Source: Asticcacaulis sp. ZE23SCel15
GTDB taxonomy: Bacteria; Pseudomonadota; Alphaproteobacteria; Caulobacterales; Caulobacteraceae
Direction of reading: 5' to 3'
DNA: 64,000 nt
Assembly: GCF_030505395.1 (NCBI RefSeq)
Contig: NZ_CP130044.1
Coordinates: 667,001 to 731,000 of the forward strand
Below, in pieces: positions 8,421 to 17,308 of this stretch (its first letter is position 1; each line of letters starts with the position of its first letter). The notes below the pieces were generated by a model that was not told the DNA's origin, did not search any database, and saw nothing but the letters and a program-made list of their open reading frames with translations. The position numbers were made by a program, and so were the translations under genes.

Positions 8421-10448
8421 ATGCCCAAATTTGACACATCATCGTCCCATGGCTTTGTGCGCATCGCGTGCGTGACCCCGAAAGTGCATCTGGCCAATCC
8501 GCCCGCCAATCTGGCCGAACATCTGCAACTGGCCACGCGAGCCGACGAAGCTGGTGCCGATTTGGTTTTGTTTCCGGAACTGAGCCTTACCGGCTATTCG
8601 CTGGATGATTTGCTGACCCAATCCACCGTGCTGGACGCTGCCCGTCAGGCGCTGATTGATCTCATGGCCCAGACCGCAGATTTGCGCTGTGTGATTGTCG
8701 CCGGGCTACCCTTGAGGGTGGGCGATGCAGTTTACAATACCGCGGCGGTTGTGCAGGGCGGGCGTTGTCTGGGGCTGGTCCCCAAAATCTTCCTGCCCAA
8801 TTACCGCGAATATTATGAAAAGCGCTATTTCGCCTCCGGCCACGGCCTGTCCGCTACTATCAAACTCGGCAATACCGATGTGGCCGTCTCACCCGACCTG
8901 ACCTTTGCCACGGATGGATTTGAGGCGTTCGTGTTCGGCGTGGAAATCTGTGAAGATGTGTGGTCGCCGGATACGCCGTCGACAAAACTGGCCTTAAGCG
9001 GGGCCACCCTGATCGTCAACCTGTCGGCTTCACCCGTCGTGGTCGGCAAATCGCGCGCGCGCAAAGCCTTGTGTGCGGCAGCGTCTGAGCGCCTGATGTG
9101 CGCCTATGCCTATAGTGCTGCTGGCCCCGGCGAGTCCACGACTGACCTCGCCTGGGACGGGCAATCGCTGATCTATGAGTTGGGAGGATTGCTGGCCGAG
9201 AGCGAGCGCTTTACCTCCGATACCCTGACCCTGGCCGATGTCGATGCCGACCGCATCGTGCAGGATCGTCTGCGCAATGGCACTTTTGCTGATGCCAGAA
9301 GGTTCAGGAGCGCGGCGGGAATGACGCAGATCAATTTCGATTACCACCCCCACGACCTGACAGAGTTTCATCGCCACGTACCGCGCTTTCCCTATGTACC
9401 CGCTGACAAACACCGCCTTGATGAAGACTGTTATGAGGCCTTCAATATTCAGGTTCACGGCCTGATGCAGCGGCTGGAATTGACCGGCACACAGCATGTT
9501 GTCATCGGCATATCGGGCGGGCTGGATTCCACCCATGCCCTGATTGTGGCGTGCAAGGCGTTTGATCGCTTGGGATTACCGCGCGAACATATCCACGGCT
9601 ATACAATGCCGGGATTTGGCACGACCTTGGGCTCCAAGACCGATGCCTTAAAGCTGATGAAGGCTTTGGGGATTACCGGCGAAGTGCTTGATATCCGACC
9701 GGCCGCCAAGCGGATGCTTATAGACATCGGCCACCCTTACGGCGAGGGCAAGCCGGTCTATGACATCAATTTCGAGAATGTGCAGGCGGGCCTGCGCACC
9801 GATTTCCTGTTCCGGTTGGCCGGTGAGAAAAAGGGCTTTGTCGTCGGCACAGGCGATTTATCAGAACTCGCGCTCGGCTGGTCGACCTACGGGGTCGGCG
9901 ATCACATGAGCCACTACAATGTCAATTGCGGCGCGCCCAAGACCCTGATCCAGCACCTGATCCGCTGGGCGGCGACTAAGGAATTTGATGCCCGCACCGG
10001 CCGGATTTTGAAATCGGTGCTTGAGCGCGAGATTTCGCCGGAACTGGTGCCGGTCGGGGCCGACGGAGCCTTGCAAAAGACCGAAGACAAGGTCGGCCCC
10101 TATGAGCTGCAGGACTTTACGCTGTATTACATCACCCGCTTTGGGCTTAAGCCGTCAAAGGTCGCTTATCTGGCGTATCAGGCATGGAAGGATAAGGACG
10201 CCGGTGAATGGCCGCAGGATTATCCTGACCATAAAAAGCGCAGCTATTCGCTGGCCGAAATCAAAAAGTGGATGGAAGTGTTTTTGTGGCGGTTCTTCAC
10301 CACCTCGCAGTTCAAACGCTCAGCCGTACCGAACGGACCGAAACTGATCTCAGGCGGGGCGTTGAGCCCGCGCGGAGACTGGCGCGCCCCATCCGATGCC
10401 ACCGCCAAGATCTGGCTGGACGAACTGCGCGCCAATGTACACGATTGA
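8421..10448 (+). CDS. nadE: Glutamine-dependent NAD+ synthetase
   Basis: Makes NAD+ from deamido-NAD using glutamine and ATP, the last step of NAD synthesis. The 675-residue two-domain form is typical. The N-terminal nitrilase-like glutaminase domain has its catalytic triad in FPELSLTGYS (Glu), PKIFLPNYREYYEKRYF (Lys) and FGVEICEDVWSP (Cys). The C-terminal synthetase domain has the PP-loop GISGGLDSTHALI near residue 365. There is no export signal. The ribosome site is weak (GAAAG). The gene is transcribed alone, divergent from ilvA and convergent with the SGNH hydrolase. Confidence 0.95.
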   Translation: MPKFDTSSSHGFVRIACVTPKVHLANPPANLAEHLQLATRADEAGADLVLFPELSLTGYSLDDLLTQSTVLDAARQALIDLMAQTADLRCVIVAGLPLRVGDAVYNTAAVVQGGRCLGLVPKIFLPNYREYYEKRYFASGHGLSATIKLGNTDVAVSPDLTFATDGFEAFVFGVEICEDVWSPDTPSTKLALSGATLIVNLSASPVVVGKSRARKALCAAASERLMCAYAYSAAGPGESTTDLAWDGQSLIYELGGLLAESERFTSDTLTLADVDADRIVQDRLRNGTFADARRFRSAAGMTQINFDYHPHDLTEFHRHVPRFPYVPADKHRLDEDCYEAFNIQVHGLMQRLELTGTQHVVIGISGGLDSTHALIVACKAFDRLGLPREHIHGYTMPGFGTTLGSKTDALKLMKALGITGEVLDIRPAAKRMLIDIGHPYGEGKPVYDINFENVQAGLRTDFLFRLAGEKKGFVVGTGDLSELALGWSTYGVGDHMSHYNVNCGAPKTLIQHLIRWAATKEFDARTGRILKSVLEREISPELVPVGADGALQKTEDKVGPYELQDFTLYYITRFGLKPSKVAYLAYQAWKDKDAGEWPQDYPDHKKRSYSLAEIKKWMEVFLWRFFTTSQFKRSAVPNGPKLISGGALSPRGDWRAPSDATAKIWLDELRANVHD

Positions 10449-10449
10449 A

Positions 10450-10493
10450 GCGCATTCCAAAAAGTGTGAAGCGGTTTTTGGAATCGAATGCGC
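10450..10493. repeat. Short palindromic repeat / bidirectional terminator-like hairpin
   Basis: GCGCATTCCAAAAA and TTTTTGGAATcgAATGCGC flank a GTGTGAAGCGG centre, giving a long imperfect hairpin. The centre AAAAAGTGTGAAGCGGTTTTT resembles the dispersed AAAAGTGGGAACCGGTTTTC palindromes of many alphaproteobacteria. It sits between the convergent nadE and SGNH genes and may stop transcription from both sides. Confidence 0.6.
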
Positions 10494-10494
10494 G

Positions 10495-11658
10495 CTAACC
10501 TGGAAAAATAAGATCGGCGACCGCCGTGGCGATCTGAGCATAGCCGCTGGCATTGGGATGCAAGGTGTCGCGCATCCAGCCGGCCGCATTGGCGGTGGTG
10601 TAGTCAGTAAAGCGGGTACGCAGGTCGATGACCGGCACCCCGTTCGTGATCCCAAGCGCTACAACCGCCGCCGATAGCGTGTTGAGATTGGCGGCATAAC
10701 TGCTGCCGATCGGGGTGGGCGCCATCAAAACCACATCCGCGCCTGCCGCCTTGGCCGCGGTAATCACCGCCTGAACATGGCTGGAAAAGGTGGCCGTGGC
10801 GGTGGGTGAAGCCTGATTGGCGTCATTGATGCCGATATTGATAATCACCAGATCCGGATCATAGACACTAATCGCATTGACCGGGCCATAAGCATAGGGG
10901 GAGCCGTTGTTGAGGTCGGAGGCTTTCGCTCCCGACCAGCCGGCATTGAGCACCGATATTTCCTTTATCGCCGAATTATAGGCGATGATACCGGCCAGAT
11001 AGGTGGTCTCTATATTCTGCGCCCTAATGTTGAGCGCGTTCGCACCCAACTCCGTGGTCAGGGTATATTTTTCAAACTCACCTGGCGGCGAAGGGGTTTG
11101 CAGATTCGAGATCGTCGCCAGATCAGCGCCGTCATTGACGCTCAAAATCCATGCCCGCGCATTGCCCCCCGCCTTGGGGTTATAGACCTCGAATGTATCG
11201 CAGGCATTTAGCGGTGCAAAGTTGTATTTCGACGGTGGGTTATAGCCTGAGACCATCGTGTGATACCCGCCGAGGGTCGAGCCGTTCACCCCGCTCGCCG
11301 TGGAAAACGCCCAGCCCTGTAAGGCGGGAAAGGTCACCCGGCTGTCATAAAGACGGCTATCCGCTGCATTATTATTACCGATGATCGAAGACCACGACGC
11401 CACACCGCCGCGCGCGTTGATGAGGGCGGCCAGTTGAGTGGGCCAGGCACCGGCCTTATTGTTATCGCCCATTCCGGCGGCATAAGCGCCGTGCCCCGCC
11501 GTTGTGGAATTGCCGATACACAGGATGCGGGCATTGCGCTCTCCCGCCGCCACCGCAGCACGGGCGGCGCGCCAGATCGGCAGGTCAGGCACAACCGGCC
11601 CGCGCACACGGCGGCGACAGGCCGCCACCTGCGGCAGCTTTAATCCTAATGAGGGCAT
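10495..11658 (-). CDS. SGNH/GDSL-family hydrolase, tail-associated context
   Basis: A serine esterase-type hydrolase of the SGNH fold. The family blocks are visible in order: ILCIGNSTTAGHG (block I, Ser nucleophile in GNS), INIGINDANQ (block III, GxND) and MRDTLHPNASGYAQIA (block V, DxxH). The central region (about residues 80-220) is a beta-rich insert. There is no clear signal peptide. The ATG overlaps the stop of the spike base gene by one base (TAATG), so the two are translationally coupled. In Rhodobacterales and Caulobacterales this pairing occurs in phage or gene-transfer-agent tail regions, where the hydrolase may act on surface glycans. That role is inferred from context. Confidence 0.85.
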   Translation of the reverse strand: MPSLGLKLPQVAACRRRVRGPVVPDLPIWRAARAAVAAGERNARILCIGNSTTAGHGAYAAGMGDNNKAGAWPTQLAALINARGGVASWSSIIGNNNAADSRLYDSRVTFPALQGWAFSTASGVNGSTLGGYHTMVSGYNPPSKYNFAPLNACDTFEVYNPKAGGNARAWILSVNDGADLATISNLQTPSPPGEFEKYTLTTELGANALNIRAQNIETTYLAGIIAYNSAIKEISVLNAGWSGAKASDLNNGSPYAYGPVNAISVYDPDLVIINIGINDANQASPTATATFSSHVQAVITAAKAAGADVVLMAPTPIGSSYAANLNTLSAAVVALGITNGVPVIDLRTRFTDYTTANAAGWMRDTLHPNASGYAQIATAVADLIFPG

Positions 11659-11963
11659 TAGTTATAAAGCCCCCACACGCTGGCCGTGCCGCTGCCCACC
11701 ACCGACAGGGCTGACACCCGCCGCACAGAGGTGTCAGAGACCCAGCCGTCAGCCACTTCGACCGTCACGGTCTGGGCATCATCATTATCGGTCGGGATAT
11801 AGCTCAGGCTGGCCCGGCCGCCACCGGTGACATGGACCACCACGGCCTTGGTGTAGGGATCAAGGTCGGACGCACCAGGCGTAATCGGGTGCTTGCGCCG
11901 CGCCTGACTCTGCGGCGTCGGCATGGAGGATGGGAACTGATCGCGATCGCGAGAATAGGGCAT
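11658..11963 (-). CDS. Spike base protein, RCAP_rcc01079-like
   Basis: The product is a 101-residue protein without a signal peptide. Its core (SDLDPYTKAVVVHVTGGGRA, then DGWVSDTSVRRVSALSVVGSG) matches the pattern of the small spike-base proteins encoded next to gene transfer agent and prophage tail fibres: an N-terminal ITPGASDLDP-type lead, a GGG turn, then VRRV before a GT-rich end. GAGG lies 8 bases before the ATG. It is the first gene of a two-gene unit with the SGNH hydrolase. No other tail gene is nearby, so it is either a remnant or a detached fibre cassette. The call is by recognition of a short family and is moderately sure. Confidence 0.7.
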   Translation of the reverse strand: MPYSRDRDQFPSSMPTPQSQARRKHPITPGASDLDPYTKAVVVHVTGGGRASLSYIPTDNDDAQTVTVEVADGWVSDTSVRRVSALSVVGSGTASVWGLYN

Positions 11964-12023
11964 GGATTAAGCCTCTGCTGGGAAAACCAGCCTTGAGGCT
12001 AAACGGCCCTTTCACTGCGGGGA

Positions 12024-13451
12024 TCAGGTGGTGGATAAGCCGGCTGCGCGGGCACACATCAGGGCAGTCGCGACGGCCTTTTGAGTTTCCGGGGCAGCGT
12101 CATTGCCGACACTGGCGCAGACCACACCGGCCTTCGGATCAACCATCACTTCGCCGTACCAGACGGTGTTGGAGCCATTGTGCCACAGGCTACCGTCTTT
12201 GCGCACCACCCAGCCCATAGCATAGTCACCACCGAACGGCGGTGTATGCAGGGTTTGCCAGGATGCGCCTTTCAGAAACGCCTCCGGCTGATCACGGTGG
12301 GCGGACAAATAGGTGAGCATATCCGCCAGCGACATATGCACCCGCCCGGCAGGTCCCAGCGCCACCGGGTTATCATTGGCTATGTTCGGCCCCACCGACA
12401 TGGCCCTGCGGTTAGTCCCTATCACCGTATGTCCCAGCGGCTGATCGATCATACCCGCCCGCCCCGGCGCACCAAATCCGGCGGACGACAGACCCAGCGG
12501 ATCAAAAACATAGGCCTTGATCAGGGTTTCCCACGACTGGCCCGTGATGGCCTCCAGCATGGCACCGGCGACGATATAGCCGTTATTAGAATAAACCATT
12601 TTCTTAGCCAAAGCGCCCGCCGGTTTCTGTTTCAGCGCCGTTAGGGCATAACGGCGACGTTCTTCTCGCGCATCGGGTAGCGGGTCACGCGAATAGCCCA
12701 GAAAATGGAACATATCAATATTGGGCTGCAATCCCGCCCGGTGGCTGAGCAGGTGGCGGAAGGTGGCATCGGCATAGGCGGGGTCAATGTTTTTTTGGAA
12801 AACTGACCCAACGCGGGTGTCCCAACTCAGCTTACCCGCCTCAACCAGTCGCGCCACGAGGGTCGCGGTCATGGATTTGGTGATCGAGCCCCAATGTCAC
12901 TGATCTTCGGGTTGAACGCCAATTTCGTCTTCCGACGAGCGCGCGCCATTGACGATTATAAGCGGGGCCTTACCTTTCGCTTGCGCCGCTGCCCCCAGAG
13001 CTGGCGTTCCGGCATCAGCCCGCAGGGTTTGCAGCAAGGTGAGGGTCAGCGGTTCAACCGCAACCGGCGGGATATCGGCCATCGCCTCACCCCGCTTAAG
13101 GGTCAGGGGAATCGCCGCCCCTTGCGTAAACGTGCCGGTCAGGGTGTCCTTATCGGTCAATTCGCCCTCAAAGCGAGCATTGATCGACTTAAAGCCCAGA
13201 TCGGCCTTTTTGCCGTCGAGCTTGACCGAACTGGCCGGGATTTCAGTATTGCCTTGATCAAGGCTGATGACTTTCGCCGTACTGGCATCGGTTATGATAA
13301 ACCGCAGCCGCAGCGACGTGGCCCCAACCGCCAGCGTCCCCGACCAAGTGCCAATCAGGTCGGATTCCGCCGCCCTAGACGCGCCGGAGCATCCGATCAA
13401 GCCCGCAGAGGCCAGCAGTGACTTAAGATGCAAACGGCGCGATATCGACAT
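12024..13451 (-). pseudogene. Serine hydrolase (beta-lactamase/PBP4 fold) interrupted by an in-frame TGA
   Basis: Two minus-strand frames (13451-12897 and 12872-12024) lie in the same reading frame and are separated only by TGA at 12899-12897 plus eight sense codons. Reading through gives EDQ-stop-HWGSITKS, where the catalytic SxxK (SITK) comes directly after the stop, and the TGA sits where a residue before HWGS is expected. The upstream part has a lipoprotein-like or Tat-like leader (SRRLHLKSLLASAGLIGC) and a lipocalin-like domain, GTWSGTLAVGATSLRLRF. The downstream part has the class C/PBP motif YSNNGY and the C-terminal HNGSNTVWYGEVMVDP (HxG box). Whole length would be about 475 residues. 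The start at 13451 follows GGGGG. It may be a recent nonsense mutation or a sequencing error. Neither half would be active alone. Confidence 0.85.
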
Positions 13452-13534
13452 GAAAGCCCCCTGATATGTGGCCAGAAGGATCGGGCAACCGGCCACCACA
13501 ATCAAGTGAATTTCATGTCATGTCCGTAACCGTA

Positions 13535-15142
13535 TCAGCCCTTAACGCGCTTGATCAACGCGGTCGTCGAGGCATCGTGGGCGGCGATGGTATCGCCAGT
13601 GATGTCTTTCAACACCGAGGTCGCCAGCGTCTTACCCAGTTCAACTCCCCACTGATCAAAGCTGTTCAGCCCCATGACGATCCCTTCGGCAAAGGTCTTG
13701 TGCTCATAAAGCGCCAATAGCGCCCCAAGGGTTTCGGGGGTCAGTTCATTCAGCAACACCGTCGTTGACGGCTTATTGCCGGGGCAAACCTTTTGCGGGG
13801 CGATGATTTTCGTCTGCGCTTCATCAAGGCCCATCGCCTTGCATTCGGCTTCGGCAGTCGCGTAGGACTTACCAACCATAAAGGCTTCACCCTGCGCGAT
13901 GACATTCGACAGCAGTTTTTGCTGCATATCCGCCGACGCCTCAGAATTGTACTGAACCGCGATCAGTTCCAGCGGCACGACGTCTTCTGACTGATGCAGC
14001 ATCTGGAAAAAGGCGTGCTGGGCATTGGTACCTTCGTCACCAAACACCACCGGACAGGTCGCGGAACTTAAGGTCTCACCCGTGGGCGAGGTGCGCTTAC
14101 CGTTCGATTCCATCTCAAGCTGTTGCAGGAAGGCCGCCAGACGGCGCAGGCGGTGGACATAGGGGATCACGGCGCGCGATGGACGATCCAGACCGATACG
14201 ATTGAAGATTTGCGCGGCCGCCAGCAATACCGGCGCGTTCTTATTCAGCGGGGCGTGATAGAAATGCTGATCCATCTCATAGGCGCCGTTAAGCAGACGC
14301 TCATAGACATCAAAGCCGAGCGCGATGATGACGCTTAAGGACACCGCCGACCACAGCGAATAGCGTCCGCCAACCCAATCCTTGAAACCGAACACCCGGT
14401 CGGGCGCAATGCCATAAGCCCCGGTCTTATCCGGTGCCGCGGAGACGGCGGCCATGTGGGCCTTGGCCTTATCCTCACCCAGATTTTTGATCAGCCAGTC
14501 ACGAGCCCCCACAAAATTCGCCAGAGTTTCCTGCGTCGTGAAGGTCTTGGAAACCGCGATGACCAGCGTTTCTTCAGCATCAAGACCGGCCAATGCCAGA
14601 GCCAGTTCTGAGCCATCAACATTGGCCACAAAGCGGATGTCGATGTCCGGATTAAGGGCCGCCAAACCTTGGTAAACCAGACGTGGCCCAAGATCCGACC
14701 CGCCAATCCCGATGTGAACTATGGTCTTGAATTTTTTGCCGGTGGCACCGGTGATGGTGCCCGACCGGATCGCCCCTGCATAGGCCTGCATCGCCTTGCG
14801 GGCAGACGCCACATCTTCGGTGATCTCAGGGCCGCGCAGGCCCAGATTGTTGGCGTCGGAATTGCGCAAAGCCACATGCAAAACGGCGCGGTTTTCCGAC
14901 ACGTTGATGGCCTGCCCCGACCACATGCGCTCCTGTGCGCCCTTGAGGTTGGCGGCTTCAAACAGTTTCAGCGCCGACTTAAACCCGGCATCGGACCAGC
15001 TTTGCTTGGAGACATCGACATAAAGCCCCGCCACCTCAAGGCTCAAGGCCTCAAGCCGTGACGGATCGGCGGTAAAGTGATCGACAATAGCCGTCTTGGC
15101 ATCGGCCTTGGCCTGGGACTTCAACGCATCAAACGCACTCAT
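13535..15142 (-). CDS. pgi: Glucose-6-phosphate isomerase
   Basis: Interconverts glucose 6-phosphate and fructose 6-phosphate in the cytoplasm. The 535-residue protein carries the family blocks in order: HIGIGGSDLGPRLV (phosphate binding), VSKTFTTQETLAN, GGRYSLWSAVSLS, the catalytic-Glu region MESNGKR, GDEGTNAQHAFFQMLHQ (catalytic His), and a C-terminal Lys in SFDQWGVELGKTL. Its ATG overlaps the glycosyltransferase stop by four bases (ATGA), so it is the last gene of a queG-glycosyltransferase-pgi operon. In Caulobacterales that use the Entner-Doudoroff route, this enzyme mainly recycles fructose 6-phosphate; that is background knowledge and is not shown here. Confidence 0.96.
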   Translation of the reverse strand: MSAFDALKSQAKADAKTAIVDHFTADPSRLEALSLEVAGLYVDVSKQSWSDAGFKSALKLFEAANLKGAQERMWSGQAINVSENRAVLHVALRNSDANNLGLRGPEITEDVASARKAMQAYAGAIRSGTITGATGKKFKTIVHIGIGGSDLGPRLVYQGLAALNPDIDIRFVANVDGSELALALAGLDAEETLVIAVSKTFTTQETLANFVGARDWLIKNLGEDKAKAHMAAVSAAPDKTGAYGIAPDRVFGFKDWVGGRYSLWSAVSLSVIIALGFDVYERLLNGAYEMDQHFYHAPLNKNAPVLLAAAQIFNRIGLDRPSRAVIPYVHRLRRLAAFLQQLEMESNGKRTSPTGETLSSATCPVVFGDEGTNAQHAFFQMLHQSEDVVPLELIAVQYNSEASADMQQKLLSNVIAQGEAFMVGKSYATAEAECKAMGLDEAQTKIIAPQKVCPGNKPSTTVLLNELTPETLGALLALYEHKTFAEGIVMGLNSFDQWGVELGKTLATSVLKDITGDTIAAHDASTTALIKRVKG

Positions 15143-16140
15143 TGTCTCATCTCCTTCACATCAATACCGCGCCCGGTAATCTTACCGGGGTTCCATGTCA
15201 AAAGTTTTAGCAGGCGTAAAGACTTTAAGCGCCGCGTCGTCTGAATGTCACGGCGTTTGCGCCGGATATGACCGAGGTTGGTCAAAGCCTCCCAAATAGC
15301 TGCCCCGGCAATCACGCCTTTACCCGACAGCGCATCTTTGATCATCACCGCGATGGTCATTAATATATGGGGCATCAGAGTCAAAATCATCACCGGCCAC
15401 GGTGTGTTTTTCAGATACATCCACAACCGGTTGCGATAGCCATAACGCAAGGCGAAATCCGAGCGCGCCCCCAGGGTGGCTGAGCCGATATGATCGACCC
15501 TGGCCTGCGGGATCAGCAGGCATCTTTCGCCCAGCAGACGCGCGCGGTAGCCCAGATCGGCATCTTCGCAATAGATGTAAAAATCCTCATCAAAGCCGTT
15601 TAAGCGCTCAAACAAGTCGCGCCGGATCATCATCGCGGCTCCGCACGCCGAAAAGACTTCACCGACCGGTAAAGACTGCGGCATATCGTGGCCGTAGCCC
15701 ATGCGGTAGTTAAACCCAAACGCCATCATGCCATCGCCCGCACCGTCCAGCTTACCTGCATGATTGGCGCTCAGTTGTAGGGCGCTGAACATGGAAACGG
15801 CCGGATAATCACTCACCGCCCCCTGCAAGGCCTGCAACATATCGGCATGAGCAAAAGCATCGGGATTGATCAGCACCAGCCACGGCGCACTTGCCATTTG
15901 GGCGGCACGGTTATTGGCTACAGCAAAGCCCAGATTATCCTCAAACTGCTCAAACCGGATAGTGGGATAGCGGTCCCGCCACGCGTCCAGTTCAAAATCG
16001 GTCGAGGCATTATCAACCACGAGAATCTCATAGGTCGCGCGCGGCAGGGTTTGAGCCTGCAACGCCTCAAGGCAGCGCGGCAGATAAGCTGAACTGTTAT
16101 AGCTAACGACGATAATTGAGAATTTGAGACGGTCCGTCAT
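15139..16140 (-). CDS. Glycosyltransferase family 2 (rhamnosyltransferase-like)
   Basis: An inverting GT-A glycosyltransferase, probably in surface polysaccharide synthesis. The start at 16140 (MTDRLKFSIIVVSYNS) overlaps the queG stop by ATGA; a four-codon upstream start is less likely. The 333-residue protein shows IIVVSYNS, ILVVDNASTD, the metal-binding block LINPDAFAHAD (DxD position read as PDA), and a later FDEDFYIYCEDADLGYRARL, which is typical of the WbbL/rhamnosyltransferase subgroup (the ED acceptor-base motif). A hydrophobic C-terminal stretch (WPVMILTLMPHILMTIAVMI) suggests membrane association. The donor and acceptor cannot be told from sequence. Confidence 0.9.
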   Translation of the reverse strand: MTDRLKFSIIVVSYNSSAYLPRCLEALQAQTLPRATYEILVVDNASTDFELDAWRDRYPTIRFEQFEDNLGFAVANNRAAQMASAPWLVLINPDAFAHADMLQALQGAVSDYPAVSMFSALQLSANHAGKLDGAGDGMMAFGFNYRMGYGHDMPQSLPVGEVFSACGAAMMIRRDLFERLNGFDEDFYIYCEDADLGYRARLLGERCLLIPQARVDHIGSATLGARSDFALRYGYRNRLWMYLKNTPWPVMILTLMPHILMTIAVMIKDALSGKGVIAGAAIWEALTNLGHIRRKRRDIQTTRRLKSLRLLKLLTWNPGKITGRGIDVKEMRQ

Positions 16141-17285
16141 AGGCCGTCCCATTCGGCCCGCACATCGGGGTCAGCTTCATCCATGTGCCGCGCCCGTAAG
16201 ACCGCAAACACATCCGCTGCCATACCCTGTTTCAGCGCCCAGACCGCCGAAGCCCGTACCACCGGATGTTCGCGTGTCAGATTATCGTTAAGTACCGCGA
16301 TCATCTCGTCGTTTTCAGTTCCCGCCAACGCGTTTCCTATGGCGTAGTGGACATTCCTTAAAAAAGACGCCAACCCGATGCGCTTGATCGGCGATTTGGC
16401 AAACAGAGCCCGAAACGCTTCGTCATCCAGTTGCGCCAGATCGGTCAGGCGTAACTGATCAAACCCGTCGCGCTGAGCCAGCTTTATTTCCTGCGTCGTT
16501 TGGGCAAACTTGTTCCACGGGCAAGCCGCCAGACAGTCATCGCAGCCATAGATGCGATTGCCCATCTGATGGCGGAAAACCTCCGGCCACGCGCCCTTAT
16601 GCTCAATAGTGAGGTACGACAAGCATTTGCGGGCATCCAGTTGGTACGGCCCGATAAAGGCGTCAGTCGGGCAGGCCTCAAGACAGGCCTGACACGACCC
16701 GCAATGATCGGGCTCATAGGCGTCACTGTCCAGCACATGGTCGGTCAGGATCACACCTAAAAACAGCCATGATCCGAACTGACGCGACACCAGATTGGTG
16801 TGTTTACCCTGCCAGCCCAGCCCCGAGAGATGGGCCAGCGGCTTTTCCATCAGCGGTGCCGTATCGACAAACACCTTAAGCTGACAATCAAAGTTTTGCG
16901 CGATGAAGCCCCCCAGCGCTTTCAGCTTTTTCTTGATCAGGTCGTGGTAATCGTCACCGCGGGCATAGACGCTGATATTGGCAGTATGTGGATGTTGCAG
17001 TTGTTCCAAAGGGTCTGTGTCGGGGCCATAGTTAAACCCCAGCACAATCGCACTTTTCGCGTCAGGCCACATAGCCGTGGGATGGGCGCGGCGCTCTAAC
17101 GTGTCTTCCATCCACTGCATCTGGCCGTGCAGACCGGCTTCGACAAAGGCCTTCAATCGCTCTGATGCAGACCATGACGATGGAATATCTAGGAACCTGA
17201 GATCAGCAAACCCAAGCGTCAGAGCCTCTGTCCTGACCACAGCCTTAAACGCTTCTGGTGGCAGCTTTTTGGGTTTCGCCTTCAT
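16137..17285 (-). CDS. queG: Epoxyqueuosine reductase
   Basis: Reduces epoxyqueuosine to queuosine in tRNA, the last step of this wobble-base modification, using cobalamin and two [4Fe-4S] clusters. The 382-residue protein contains CGSCQACLEACPTDAF and CDDCLAACPWNKF, the two ferredoxin-like cysteine sets; the proline spacing is typical of QueG. The C-terminal HEAT-like part (REHPVVRASAVWALKQG) is also characteristic. It is the first gene of an operon whose next two members start by ATGA overlap. It begins 24 bases after the stop of the upstream GST gene and may be co-transcribed with it. Confidence 0.95.
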   Translation of the reverse strand: MKAKPKKLPPEAFKAVVRTEALTLGFADLRFLDIPSSWSASERLKAFVEAGLHGQMQWMEDTLERRAHPTAMWPDAKSAIVLGFNYGPDTDPLEQLQHPHTANISVYARGDDYHDLIKKKLKALGGFIAQNFDCQLKVFVDTAPLMEKPLAHLSGLGWQGKHTNLVSRQFGSWLFLGVILTDHVLDSDAYEPDHCGSCQACLEACPTDAFIGPYQLDARKCLSYLTIEHKGAWPEVFRHQMGNRIYGCDDCLAACPWNKFAQTTQEIKLAQRDGFDQLRLTDLAQLDDEAFRALFAKSPIKRIGLASFLRNVHYAIGNALAGTENDEMIAVLNDNLTREHPVVRASAVWALKQGMAADVFAVLRARHMDEADPDVRAEWDGL

Positions 17286-17308
17286 GGGATCATTGGGCGC
17301 ACGCTGAC

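Noticed and set aside
12897-12899. Selenocysteine reading of the TGA in the serine hydrolase
   Set aside because: There is no SECIS-like hairpin that I can see after the codon and no chemical reason for selenocysteine before SITK; a nonsense change or error is simpler.
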